NCBI RefSeq assembly: GCF_027942865.1
Contig: NC_134508.1
Span: 31,121,466 to 31,185,465 of the forward strand
Reading direction: 5' to 3'
DNA: 64,000 bases
Source of the DNA: Odontesthes bonariensis
Lineage: Eukaryota > Chordata > Actinopteri > Atheriniformes > Atherinopsidae
Part shown: positions 48,601 through 58,748 of the stretch, piece by piece
Layout of the letters: each line of letters starts with the position of its first letter
Numbering within the stretch: position 1 is the first letter of the stretch
Made by a program: the position numbers and the translations under genes
The notes under the pieces: generated by a model
Databases searched by the model: none
The model's input: the letters and a program-made list of their open reading frames with translations, nothing else
Told to the model about the DNA's origin: nothing

Positions 48601-51600
48601 CACAGGCAGCTATGGAATCAGAAATGCTGCACATGTTGTTTTGATTAAGCAGTTGCTTGTGACGTATTGGGTTAAGATCAAATATATGATCCTCCATAAA
48701 TATCCAGACACTGACAGCTTTTGACACTTTCTGCTCATCTTTCTCTTGATAGCTTTCACATGTGTGCGGTGAAAAGACTTGCCATACTTCCTTTTTAAAC
48801 GCGGCCTCTTGGCTTACAGTTGCAGAATAGCGGGTCTTTGGGTTTTTTTTTTTTTTTTTGCAAATGGTACTTGATGTCTTAGTTTTGTGCTCTGTTTTCA
48901 GTTTGTTACAGCAGATCTGATTGAGTTTAATGAAACTCCCAGTGATGTAATTTCCATAAGTCTGTGCCTGCGTAATGGATTAGCCACAGTCCATGAAAAA
49001 CCACAACACTGTTTAATGGTCTGTGGGAGGTAAAAAATGTATAACAGCGCCATTTTACTGAAATTATATTTTTAGTGCTCTGTTCATGTCCCAAAAATTC
49101 TTCAAAGTCTTCAAAGATGAGTCAGCATTGATTTCTTTTTTTTTGCATGTTTTTTTTAGTTAGACCTGATGAGGGCAGATCATACAAACAATCTAGTTAA
49201 AGCAGAGAGAAAGTGTGCCGAACAGCTGGAGACATGCAGTCTTCTTCACAGCAGCGGATGTGGATTTCTACTTTTGAAGAGTTACTCTTTCATACTTGTC
49301 TCTTTAACATTTTCTCTCGATCTTCCCATAGTTTCGTGCTCTGGCTCCGATGTACTACAGAGGTTCAGCGGCGGCCATTATTGTTTATGACATCACAAAA
49401 GAGGTTATTTTGATTTCTTCTTCTTAATCACAAATATGTACAACAACTGTATGATTTTTGTTGCTCCTCCGTGTTCCACTGCATGTCAAATTGATCGGAG
49501 TATTAAAAGAAAAGTTGATAAATTTATGAAATACAAGAGTTTTAGGAGAAAGATAGATGTCCACTTTGGTAAATATGATATTTAAAAACGGGTCAAATAA
49601 CTGACTGAGAAAACGAATATAAAAGCACCAAGTTTGTATTTTAAAAACACCATGCAGTGTGTTATTTTTCCAAACATGTGCATGTAGGGAAACAAAATGT
49701 CGCTCAGCATGGACCGTGGTGCAGAAACGACACATTTAAAGATTGGTGCAAAAAATCTCTGAAGCAAATACCATTATTTTTGATTTCACAGTGATTTATG
49801 TAGCTTGACATCCGAGTGGTGCACATCTGCTCATCTATCTTCTGCACATAAAATAAAAAAAGACTCACAGGGGATATTACCTGCCTGCCGGGGTTATTTT
49901 TTCATCCACATAACATTTTACCCGTACCATCAGGAATCCTTCCAGACATTGAAGAACTGGGTGAAGGAGCTTCGCCAGCACGGCCCCCCTAATATAGTGG
50001 TCGCCATCGCAGGAAACAAATGTGACCTGTTAGACGCCAGGTGAGCCCTTAGCTTATAATTAATACCGTTTGTGATGTGGACAATGCTTGTATGTAGCGC
50101 GGTAATTACTCCTCATCTGCAACCGATGAGCAATGATAGCTTTTCCGAAAGCAATGTTCTAGATATAACCTTTATTTACGTCAGAGTAATATTTTAGGTC
50201 TGGGTGAATAAAAAGCTGTAAATCTTGCTAGATTTCTGTCTCTGGAATTGAAAAATGGTCTCCTAGATTCATCCATTAAATTATGAAACCTTCCACACGT
50301 CAGTAGGAAAATATTTGATGGCTATCAGGAGAATCTGCCTTCATATTGCAACATAATATTTACAGGGAAGTGCCAGAAAAGGATGCCAAGGACTATGCTG
50401 ATTCCATTCACGCCATCTTTGTGGAAACGAGCGCCAAGAATGCCATTAACATCAACGAGGTGTTTATAGAGATAAGTGAGTGTGTTTTCTTGACTATTTG
50501 AAGCTGATCTGAACATGTTTCGGGTTTTTTGCTTGACGTCCTAGACTTATTAAGCTGTAAACTGTTTTTGTGTTTTGTAGAACTTTTGTATTTTGGATCA
50601 TAAGAGCCTGTTTGAATTTATTTAAACGTTTTTAGGAGTGTTACTGTTTTCTTTATGGGAAGCAGGTTGCAGCTGTTCAGGCAGTGATGAGTAAACCACC
50701 ATCAGAGATGTGTTTGTTGGATGTGATGCAGAATCCATTTAATCATGACCTGTTGACAGCTTTCAAAACAAAAACGAGAAGGGACTGTAGATATAACACA
50801 AATTTTATGTGTACATTCATCAGAAAACGATACAGTTTTCCACCACAGCTCAGCACGCTTTAAATTAAACCGAATACTTCTGGATCTGGTTTACTGTTCA
50901 AGAGAATATGTAGAGAGGACGTAGCAAAGAAGTGTGCTCACAATGTGCTTAGACTTAAGATGTCGTCTGAAACTGAGATAAAATCTTTCTGTCACTGACC
51001 TTAAAGGGATAATTCGCCTCTTTTGACATGAAGCTGTATGACATCCCATATTAGCAATATCATTTATTAAATTTGACTTACCCCCCGCTGCGTCCTGTGA
51101 GCCGAGTTCCAGCCTCGTTTTGGCGTTGACGAAGGTAGTCCGGCTAGTTGGCTGGGGCCACAAAAATAAAGTGTTTTGCTTCTCAAAACAATATGCTTTC
51201 AAAAGAGTAATACATTTGCATCACAAAATCGTTGTGCAGGAAATAGTCAGACCTCACAATTGCTTGGCGCTATTTTCTTTCCCTTCATATCAATGCGTGC
51301 AGCCACCTGCCGACAGCCGTGCCTGTTACGGTGTTTACTGCTCGGAAACAGGGGACTGCTTGGTCTGCACGGTCTTCACTGCACGCAGTGATACGAAGGC
51401 AGAGAAAATAGCGGCAAGCGATTGTGAGGTCTGACTTTTTCTGGATAAACAATTTTGTGATGCAAATGTATTACTCTTTTGAACGCATATTGTTTTGAGA
51501 AGCAAAACGCTTTATTTTTGTGGCCGCAGCCAACTAGCCGGACTACCTTCGTCAACGCCAAAACGAGGCTGGAACTCGGCTCACAGGACGCAGCAGGGGG

Positions 51601-51800
51601 TAAGTCAAATTTGATAAATGATATTGCTAATATGGGATGTCATACAGCTTCATGTCAAAAGAGGCGAACTATCCCTTTAATCACCACAGTGAAAGATTCT
51701 AAAAAAACAAAAAGAAATAAATAGATCAAATATTTTTTTTTTTTTTTATCAGTAAAAAAGGTTAAGAAGGGGCAGAAATGGAAGAGCTCATATGTCAAAA

Positions 51801-51847
<47 letters not shown>

Positions 51848-51951
51848 TCGCAGGTAAGCGCATCCCTGTTGTTGAAGCAGCAGGAGCAACCTCAGGGAAA
51901 GGTTTCAAATTGGGACGACAGGCCTCCGAGTCTCGCAGGACATGCTGCTGA
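42659..51951 (+). CDS. rab22a: Small GTPase Rab22a
   Basis: Rab GTPase of early and recycling endosomes. Seven exons join in frame: 42659-42694, 43962-44041, 45358-45439, 49332-49403, 49934-50040, 50366-50475, 51854-51951, giving 194 residues, the length of human RAB22A. Nucleotide-binding motifs are complete: P-loop GDTGVGKSS (about 12-20), switch I with NPTIGASF (about 35-42), WDTAGQER (about 61-68), NKCD (118-121 region) and ETSAKNA. The C-terminus ends RRTCC, two cysteines for geranylgeranylation. The effector region VEDSFDPNINPT and TVQYQNEL match Rab22a rather than Rab31. Only the hypervariable tail (VVEAAGATSGKGFKLGRQAS) differs much from mammals. It is divergent from ppp4r1l and upstream of vapb, as at human 20q13.32. 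The last intron carries a foldback element and a TG repeat at the acceptor. Confidence 0.96.
42695..43961. other. rab22a intron 1, no recognised feature
   Basis: No exon or defined repeat. Short unrecognised frames only. Confidence 0.45.
44639..45085. mobile_element. Short Tc1-like element remnant in rab22a intron
   Basis: A left end CAGCGCATCCAGAAAGTATT preceded by TA (44637-44638) and a divergent right end (about 45020-45085: AAGGCTGTAACTTAACAAAA and onward) are imperfect inverted repeats of a known fish Tc1 family. The interior keeps that family's non-coding segment (GAAGCACCTTTACAGCCTCA). The transposase is deleted. Confidence 0.7.
45440..49331. other. rab22a intron 3, no recognised gene
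   Basis: T-runs at about 47311-47331 and 48843-48860 and a short direct repeat (GGTGCTGATGGATGAGAA, about 48351-48394) are visible. No exon, LINE or TIR element was recognised. Confidence 0.45.
51001..51680. mobile_element. Foldback MITE, copy 1, in rab22a last intron
   Basis: TTAA at 51001-51004 and 51677-51680 flank a sequence beginning AGGGATAATTCGCCTCTTTT and ending AAAAGAGGCGAACTATCCCT. The two arms of about 280 bases are near-perfect inverted copies (for instance GTAGTCCGGCTAGTTGGCTG and its complement) around a spacer of about 100 bases. Similar frames seen on both strands are products of this symmetry and not genes. A second copy lies at 56875-57560. Confidence 0.9.
51805..51845 (+). 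repeat. (TG)n tract at rab22a exon 7 acceptor
   Basis: About 20 TG units end eight bases before the first base of the last rab22a exon, taking the place of the usual pyrimidine tract. UG repeats are known binding sites for TDP-43 and CELF proteins. Confidence 0.95.
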
Positions 51952-54900
51952 TGATGCTGGTGACTGTTCCCAACCCGAGTCTCGACCTGACCTTTTCTTA
52001 CCCGCGGTGCCCTCTTCAGCTTAAAGCCACCAGACACCATCAGTGACCCCCCCCCCCCCCGGCGCAGCAGCGCGACTTTGACGGCAGCAACTGACACGTT
52101 TTATGGAACTCAACAACAGCAAATCATCTGTCATCTTTAAATTGCTGGCAGGTTAAATTCGTACTTGCATTCATACATTCACGCAGCAGTGAAAGACATC
52201 CTGATGTGGGCATTTTTTTCCCAGCATTTCATCACAGGAATTTACGAGAGGTCATTTATATTTTACATTTGTACAAATCTGTTATCCTTCAACCAAAAAA
52301 AGGGAATTAAGGGATTTAGTCTAACTCTTTAGTCGGTCACAAGTTACTGCCTTTTTGGGGAAATATCCTCGACTTCATGAAGAAAGGGATCTTTACTGTT
52401 AATGGGTGTGCTCACTAATTTATACAAAGTTTTGAAGGGAGACGTAAATGTTGCATGTCACACAAGAAGGATTTTAAGTCCGATTGTGCGACTGCCATTT
52501 GCGATCTAGGCGAAAACACCACAGAGCTGTTTTGATGTAAACCGCAATCACACAGTAAAAGATGCAGAAATGAAAGATGTGTGGGAGCCTACTTCCTCTA
52601 CACTGAGGGAATAGTTCAACATTTTTGGAAATTTTGATACCACTGCTGTATCTGTATGGTAAATATGTAGCTGGAGCCAGGATACGGTCACTTCACTTTA
52701 CTTGAGGACAGAGTCGGGCTAAACTGTTTTCACCAACCTTTATATTTGATGGATTGATTCACTGTGGCATCACTCCTCTCATCGGACTCTGCCAGAAAGT
52801 AAAAAGCATGTTTCTCAAATTTCCTTTTAATTGTGAACTCTGTTATTCTTCGCTCTTCGGCTTTGGTGGATAGTTTGATTGCCACTTATCCCTGAGAATG
52901 ATAAGCAATTATTGTACAATTAAACTTCTGTGATCAGAAGAACCTTAGTCTACATTTTCCAACTTAATTATTGTATGATAACACTTCCAGCTCCTTACAT
53001 CTGTTCCGCATTTCCCCCTTCAATCACAAAGACAAATTAAAACGCTCCTGTGCGTAATGTGCCCTCTGCTGCACATGGTACACAGTGTATGTAGAGAATC
53101 CTGCCAGTGTCAACTTTTCACTGGCGATCCAACCCGTCTTCAGTCTTTTGCTGCTACTTTACAACAGTAAAACCAGGGAGGCTGGTTTTTGTGAGGTGAT
53201 GCCAAATTCTTAATTGTCTCATAAACATTTTTCATCCTTCCTTTTTTTTCACATAATCAGCACCAGCTCTCACATCTAGTGTTGTTTTACTACTTGGCCT
53301 GCGATGAAAACGGAGGGATCTGGAAACTAGGCCTCATTCAGAGGAAGCTTGTATTTTAGAGCTCAAGTCTCACGTTCACAGAAATTTATAGGTGGAGAAT
53401 CAGACGTGGCGCTGTGTCGACATGCTGACCCCTTTTTGAACCTTTGTCTCCATTCTGCTCTGAATTACTGACGCCGCTTTGCTCCACAGTTGGCTCTTAG
53501 TTTTGTTTTTTCACTTTTTGTGCCTCATTCCTCTGAACGTCAGGTCCTTATTGCCCTCTTTTAATTGCAGTAAAGCATATAGGAGCTTTCACTGAGCTCC
53601 TCACATTCCTTTACACGATTTTAGATCTTCTACCCTTTTATTGCAGTTGTATAATTCAGCTCTCATATTGGTCTGATCGGACATAGGTTAAAGGTAGGGT
53701 AGGAGATCCTGGATTTTGAGTCCAGCGAAGCTGCATTTTGAAAATACACCGGTAAAAAGTCCCAACCCTTTTCTTCACTTTCCCCCCAAAGGCACGCCTC
53801 TAGAGTACATGAACGAGCACGAAGGTGCACGAGCGCTGTTCTGACAGCAAGCATCGATCGTTGCTGTATTTAGTATTTAGTTTATGCTAACTATACGTTT
53901 AATAATGCTAGGTGCTAGCCAAGCTGGCTCTAATTTAGCTTCCTGCCAAGCTTCTGGACGTGTAATTCGTTCACGGAGCAGGGTACGCGCACAGGGAGAA
54001 GGAGGGGGAGGGAGGAGCAGATTGCAGTTTGATAGACGGCATCAGTATCCAATCATTGTGAACGGTCCATTCACAATGATTGGATACTGTTTTTCCTAGA
54101 TTGTACATTCTAGAGGCCACTAAAACTTTTCATATTTGTGTCAAAACCTTTAATTAATTGGTTGCAATGGGGGTGTGAAGAGTATTTCAAGCAATATGTA
54201 AAAAAATGTTCCAGAAAAAGATCCCCTACCCCGCCTTTAAGTTGACACGTGAGCCAAAGCTGACTTGTTACAGATTCTTTATAATTGTATGCCTGTCTTT
54301 CTCTTTTAACCCACAAAGCTCTTTTTTTTTTTTTTTTTTTTTTTTAAATTGGGTTAAAAACAAAACAAACAAAAACAGCTGCTGGCTTTAAAAGTTGCAC
54401 ATCTATGAATACGCATCATGCGCTTTACTATCCGCATGAACAACTAATTCCCTCTGAGCATCTTCAATGTAGCTGTTACTGATAAGCTGTGTTTAAAGCA
54501 GTGCTGCCTAGTTTTCAGGATTTTCCTGTGGAGTGCAATAGTTTTTATTCAAAATGTGACCTAGTCCACATGATCTCATCCCTTCTGCTTCCTTCCATCA
54601 CATGATAATTCCGAGTTGCATCAGTCTCATTTTATGCTGATTTGATGACTGTTTTGCTCAGATGTGGCTCATCAAAAAATCAGTATGAAGGAGCTGATGA
54701 TGTCTTCCAAAAACCTGAGAAAATAAACTTTGAATCCTCTCTTCAGTCTTTGATCATTCATCCAGTAGCACGTTATAATGCCAGCTCTAGCAAGTCATGA
54801 CTCCAACTTCAGCAAACGTTTTGAAAAGGGACAACAGTTTGGGACCTTGAATGCAAAAGTGCACTTTGTTTTGTATTGATTTTGCCCATGTTACTAACTC

Positions 54901-55490
54901 TGATGTTGTTTTCTCTGTAGAATAACACGATCAAATTATCTTGCAAAGCATTTCAGCGTCTATATGTCCCTCGATTTTTGTTTCAGGTTTTTGCTTGGTA
55001 CCTAATGCTGTGCCAAAGCCATTTTACAACGCCACACATAATTAACCTTTGTTATTGCCGATGTTTTAAGATTTTAAAGTCACATGAAAGTTTGATGATT
55101 ATAACACACATGTTTGCCCATGTTTGGAAACTGGAGGTGTGTCAGTAATGATGTGCCACTAGTTTTACTTTAAAAAAAAATCAAAACTCTTGGGCTGGCC
55201 CTGGGAATGTGATTATGAATCTATATTATGTGTTTTTTACAGTGTATATGCCATGAGATTGCACACAAACTAATGACTAGACTCTTATTTCTTTCCATTT
55301 GTGTGAACACAATATATCTGCCCACCATTTACAGTAAAACTTATCAGTGTAGTTGCCATATTTAGCTTTTTACTATGTTTCATACTGGTTGGGATAAAAT
55401 GTCTGAAAACACTTGTTTGCAGTGTACTTCCAAATGTGTAAAAAGGGAATTGTCAATTGTTTGCTAATAAAATTGACAAAAATATCCTTT
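51952..55490 (+). other. rab22a 3' UTR
   Basis: From the stop at 51951 to the poly(A) signal at 55466 there is no other coding feature on this strand. The region holds a C14 run (52047-52060), a TTAA-flanked element (53688-54240) and a T-run at about 54322-54344. An earlier AATAAA near 54719 could give a shorter form. Mammalian RAB22A also has a long 3' UTR. Confidence 0.6.
53688..54240. mobile_element. TTAA-flanked non-autonomous element, copy 1, in rab22a 3' UTR
   Basis: TTAA at 53688-53691 and 54237-54240 flank a 545-base unit with ends AGGTAGGGTAGGAGATC and GATCCCCTACCCCGCCT, imperfect inverted repeats (14 of 17). Inside, 54043-54089 is an inverted repeat with 20-base arms and a 7-base loop. 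A nearly identical copy lies at 62791-63341. No transposase is present. Confidence 0.88.
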
Positions 55491-55508
55491 CCTTCTGTGT
55501 GTGTGAGA
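55466..55508 (+). terminator. rab22a poly(A) signal and GU-rich element
   Basis: AATAAA at 55466-55471 is followed about 20 bases later by CTTCTGTGTGTGTGAG (about 55493-55508). This is the standard pairing of poly(A) signal and downstream GU-rich element. Confidence 0.7.
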
Positions 55509-56874
55509 AGAAGAACGGACGAATGAGTGTGTAGACACAGTCTCTGGCATTTCTCACTGTCAGCAGTGTTTGTGATTAATTAGTCGGCAGCCAGCTGCTT
55601 GGCTATATATACATCAATCTGACGCTTGATATGTGTGTTTGACTGGCAGAAGACTTTTCGCGTCACTCTAAATTGTACTGAAGGGGCAGAACATCTACTT
55701 GACAACCTTTCAATCGTCCTACTACTCCTGTAGAGGGCAAACCACTTTTGTTACAAAAGCTACAATATGTGGTCATGAAGTTTGCCGTATTTTGGACCGA
55801 TTGAAAGGATATTTGTCTTGTTAGTATCAGTGTTAGACTTGAGTCTGGCTGTGTATGAGAATAAAATTTTATCAAGTTAGGCGAAAAGAATGGAATTAAT
55901 TTGATTTATTGAATTAATTAGAAGTAAACTAGAGCAACGGCTCCAATAACAAGAATTTGCCAATATGCTGCATGTGTGATACATGTTTTACTTCACGCTG
56001 TTGCTGTAATGTTATTTTTTTCTTTTATAAACACTTGTGTCATTAATTCATGAGACTAATCCAGCTGCGTGTTCAAATCAGCAAGAGCCCTCAGTACATG
56101 TAGGAGGAATTGAGCCTGTCTCTGTTGTTGCTGGAAAAACTTGAATTGTTCGTGCCGGGAAGGATCAGAGGGAAGTGCAATTCATATAAAGCTTTCAAAC
56201 AAAAACCAGTCAACTCTTAAGTGTTGTATCATTTAAAACAACACATAATGTTCATCAAAATGGCTGTTGATGAAGTCCCTCTGGGGTGGTTTCATTATAT
56301 ATTTGCTGTTAATAAAGACAGAAATGTCATTCCAAGAATATTTAAAAAATGAGCGGGATTAAGGCCAGTATCTTTCCAGATTTTAAAAGAGAGGAGGAAA
56401 AACCATTTCAAACTGTGCAAAAGATATGTATACGTTGACAAGAATCAAACGTAATTTTGCTCTTTATAAGATAACATTGTATAAAGTCAACCACAAAGCA
56501 TTTCCTCTGAAGGATTACATGTTCTATAATACTATAATATTGGGATGTCATCTATGCAAAAACAAAACATTTACTTGATGCGAAAGCCACATGTAGCCTG
56601 CTTTCACCTCATATAAAACCTTCACAACTGTGGCATGGATGTTCTTTTCACGTCAAAGTAGAATTCAAGTTGGTGCAAGGTTACACCCATCGTTATTATT
56701 TCACATTACAGCTCAGTGAAGAAGGTAGAAAAAAGTAATACAACAGCAAATATGAACAATTTCAACTTGCTAATACTCTGCTTAGGTTTTTCTATTTGAG
56801 TTGTATTTCTGTTAATGCTAATGCATACTTCTACTCCACAATGTGAGAAACCTTAACGGATGCCATTTTTATAC
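55509..56874. other. Intergenic, rab22a to vapb
   Basis: No gene or defined repeat recognised. Confidence 0.45.
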
Positions 56875-57560
56875 TTAAAGGGATAGTTCGCCTCTTTTGA
56901 CAGGAAGCTGTATGACATCCCATATTAGCAATATCATTTATAAACATTGACTTACCCCCTGCTGCGTCCTGTGAGCCGAGTTCCAGCTGAGTTTTGGCGT
57001 TGACAAAGGTAGTCCGGCTAGTTGGCTGGGGCCACAAAAATAAAGCGTTTTGCTTCTCAAAACAATGTGCTTTCAAAAGAGTAATACATTTGCATCACAA
57101 AATCGTTGTGCAGGAAAAAGTCAGACCTCATAATCGCTTGGCGCTATTTTCTCTACCTTCATATCAATGCGTGCAGCCACCTGCCGATAGCCGCACCTGT
57201 TACGGTGTTTACTGCTCGGAAGCAGGGGACTGCTCAGTCTGCACTTCGGTCTGCACAGTTTACACAGCCCGTAGTGATACGAAGGGAGAGAGAAAATGGT
57301 GCCAAGCGATTGTGAGGTCTGACTTTTTTTTATTTTGTGATGCAAATGTATTACTCTTTTGAACGCATATTGTTTTGAGAAGCAAAACGCTTTATTTTTG
57401 TGGCCCCAGCCAACTAGCCGGACTACCTTCGTCAACGCCAAAACGAGGCTGGAACTCGGCTCACAGGACGCAGCGGGGGGTAAGTCAAATTTAATAAATG
57501 ATATTGCTAATATGGGATGTCACACAGCTTAATGTCAAAAGAGGCCAACTATCCCTTTAA
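56875..57560. mobile_element. Foldback MITE, copy 2, upstream of vapb
   Basis: It has the same family and structure as the element at 51001-51680: TTAA at 56875-56878 and 57557-57560, ends AGGGATAGTTCGCC and GGCCAACTATCCCT, and arms of about 280 bases. The central spacer differs more than the arms between the two copies. Confidence 0.9.
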
Positions 57561-58690
57561 TATGCAGTTCTCTCACAACCACTGGAGGTTGCGTTTTCTT
57601 TTAATATCACGATAGGCTGTTTCTGGCTGCATGAGCAAAGAATTTGTTTGTTTTTAGGAGGAGGACAGTCTTGATTATTAGTGATTTCAAGACCTCACCT
57701 TGGAGCCAGGCTTTGGGGAGGGGCTGATTGGCAAACATGTGGTGGTCAGGCTTTTGCCTGTGGGGTGCTCCGGTTAGAGACAGCCTGAATGACTAACACA
57801 GGAGCACCTTCCTGTGGAAACGCAACTTGCAGAAGAAATAAGTATAGTGTGGTTTGGGTGGTGGTCGTAGGTGGGGGCTTTGGCAGTCTGATCCTCGGCT
57901 GCTGCAAGTGGCTATGGGCAGAAAAGAGTTGAGAAATATCATAAAAATCTGTGTTCTAAAGGAATTTCAGGATTCTTCTGTCACTAATTATGTCATGACC
58001 TTTCAAATTTATCACATGACTGTTGACAGGGACTTGACCCATAGGTTGAGAAACAAATTCCACAGGTTGTCAACTAACTGAATAATATTTACACCCCGAT
58101 ACTTCAGAAATAATCCGAGTAGGCCCATTATGAAGCCACAAGGGACATTTTGTGCATAAACACTACCTGCACTTGTGATAATTTGATATATTTTATCCTA
58201 GCAGCTGTTACTATAGACTAAATAAGCGCCCACTATGGTTATTTATTTTACATCATATACTTATACAAAGTCAGAGCTCTCCTTACATTCCTGAGGGTGT
58301 CTGCAGTGGGTAATCTGAAGCCCAACTCTTGGAACTGAAATAACAACCCGGACCTATTAGCCACGTCCTAATGCCGGGTTCAGGTTCCCTAAAAACTAAA
58401 GAGGGTCGTGGTCCAAACAGCCCTTGGTGCACCCCGGCATCACCTCCTCACCCCTCCCCGCCGGGAGACTATGCAGAGGCAGTGACGTCACCAAGCTGAC
58501 TCCCTTCCTGCTGCATCACAGCAGCCTTTAGCAGCTCGAGTAGCACTTGTGACCGGGGGACCGGGATATCCACCGCTAATTCATTGATAAAACAACCCTG
58601 CTGACTTTGCAGCATTCAACAATATCCTAAAACGGGGGTAGCCGATAGGAACTGGTTGCAGTGAGATAACCCCGCTCCAGCTGTTGGGAT
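57561..58690 (+). promoter_or_regulatory. vapb upstream region and promoter
   Basis: The last 400 bases before the vapb ATG become GC-richer and contain a full palindromic CRE, TGACGTCA, at 58483-58490. No TATA box is evident. The transcription start is not determinable by eye. Confidence 0.5.
58483..58490. promoter_or_regulatory. CRE palindrome TGACGTCA upstream of vapb
   Basis: A full eight-base CREB/ATF site 201 bases before the vapb start codon. CRE sites close to GC-rich starts are often functional, but binding here is inferred. Confidence 0.5.
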
Positions 58691-58748
58691 ATGGCCAGGC
58701 CGGAACAGGTTCTGCTCTTGGAGCCTCAGCACGAACTGAAATTCAGAG
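58691..58748 (+). CDS. vapb: VAMP-associated protein B, exon 1 (3'-partial)
   Basis: An ATG at 58691 opens MARPEQVLLLEPQHELKFR and then a donor, AGAG|gtaaga. The exon ends one base into the next codon, consistent with the glycine that follows in VAP proteins. EPQHELKFR is the first strand of the MSP domain of VAPB; VAPA differs here. VAPB is a tail-anchored ER protein whose MSP domain binds FFAT motifs to form contacts with other organelles. No exon 2 (MSP core) is visible before the window end, so intron 1 exceeds 5.2 kb. Its place downstream of rab22a matches human 20q13.32. Confidence 0.87.

Noticed and set aside
51120-51561. Similar open frames on both strands starting MALTKVVRLVGWGHKNK, repeated at 56.8-57.4 kb
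   Set aside because: They are made by the inverted arms of the foldback element. The same DNA read from each arm gives the same peptide, and there is no gene family or start signal.
53884-54099. 71-codon frame with a near-copy at 62994-63200
   Set aside because: Both lie inside the TTAA-flanked element. The similarity comes from the repeat, and the frame is interrupted by different indels.
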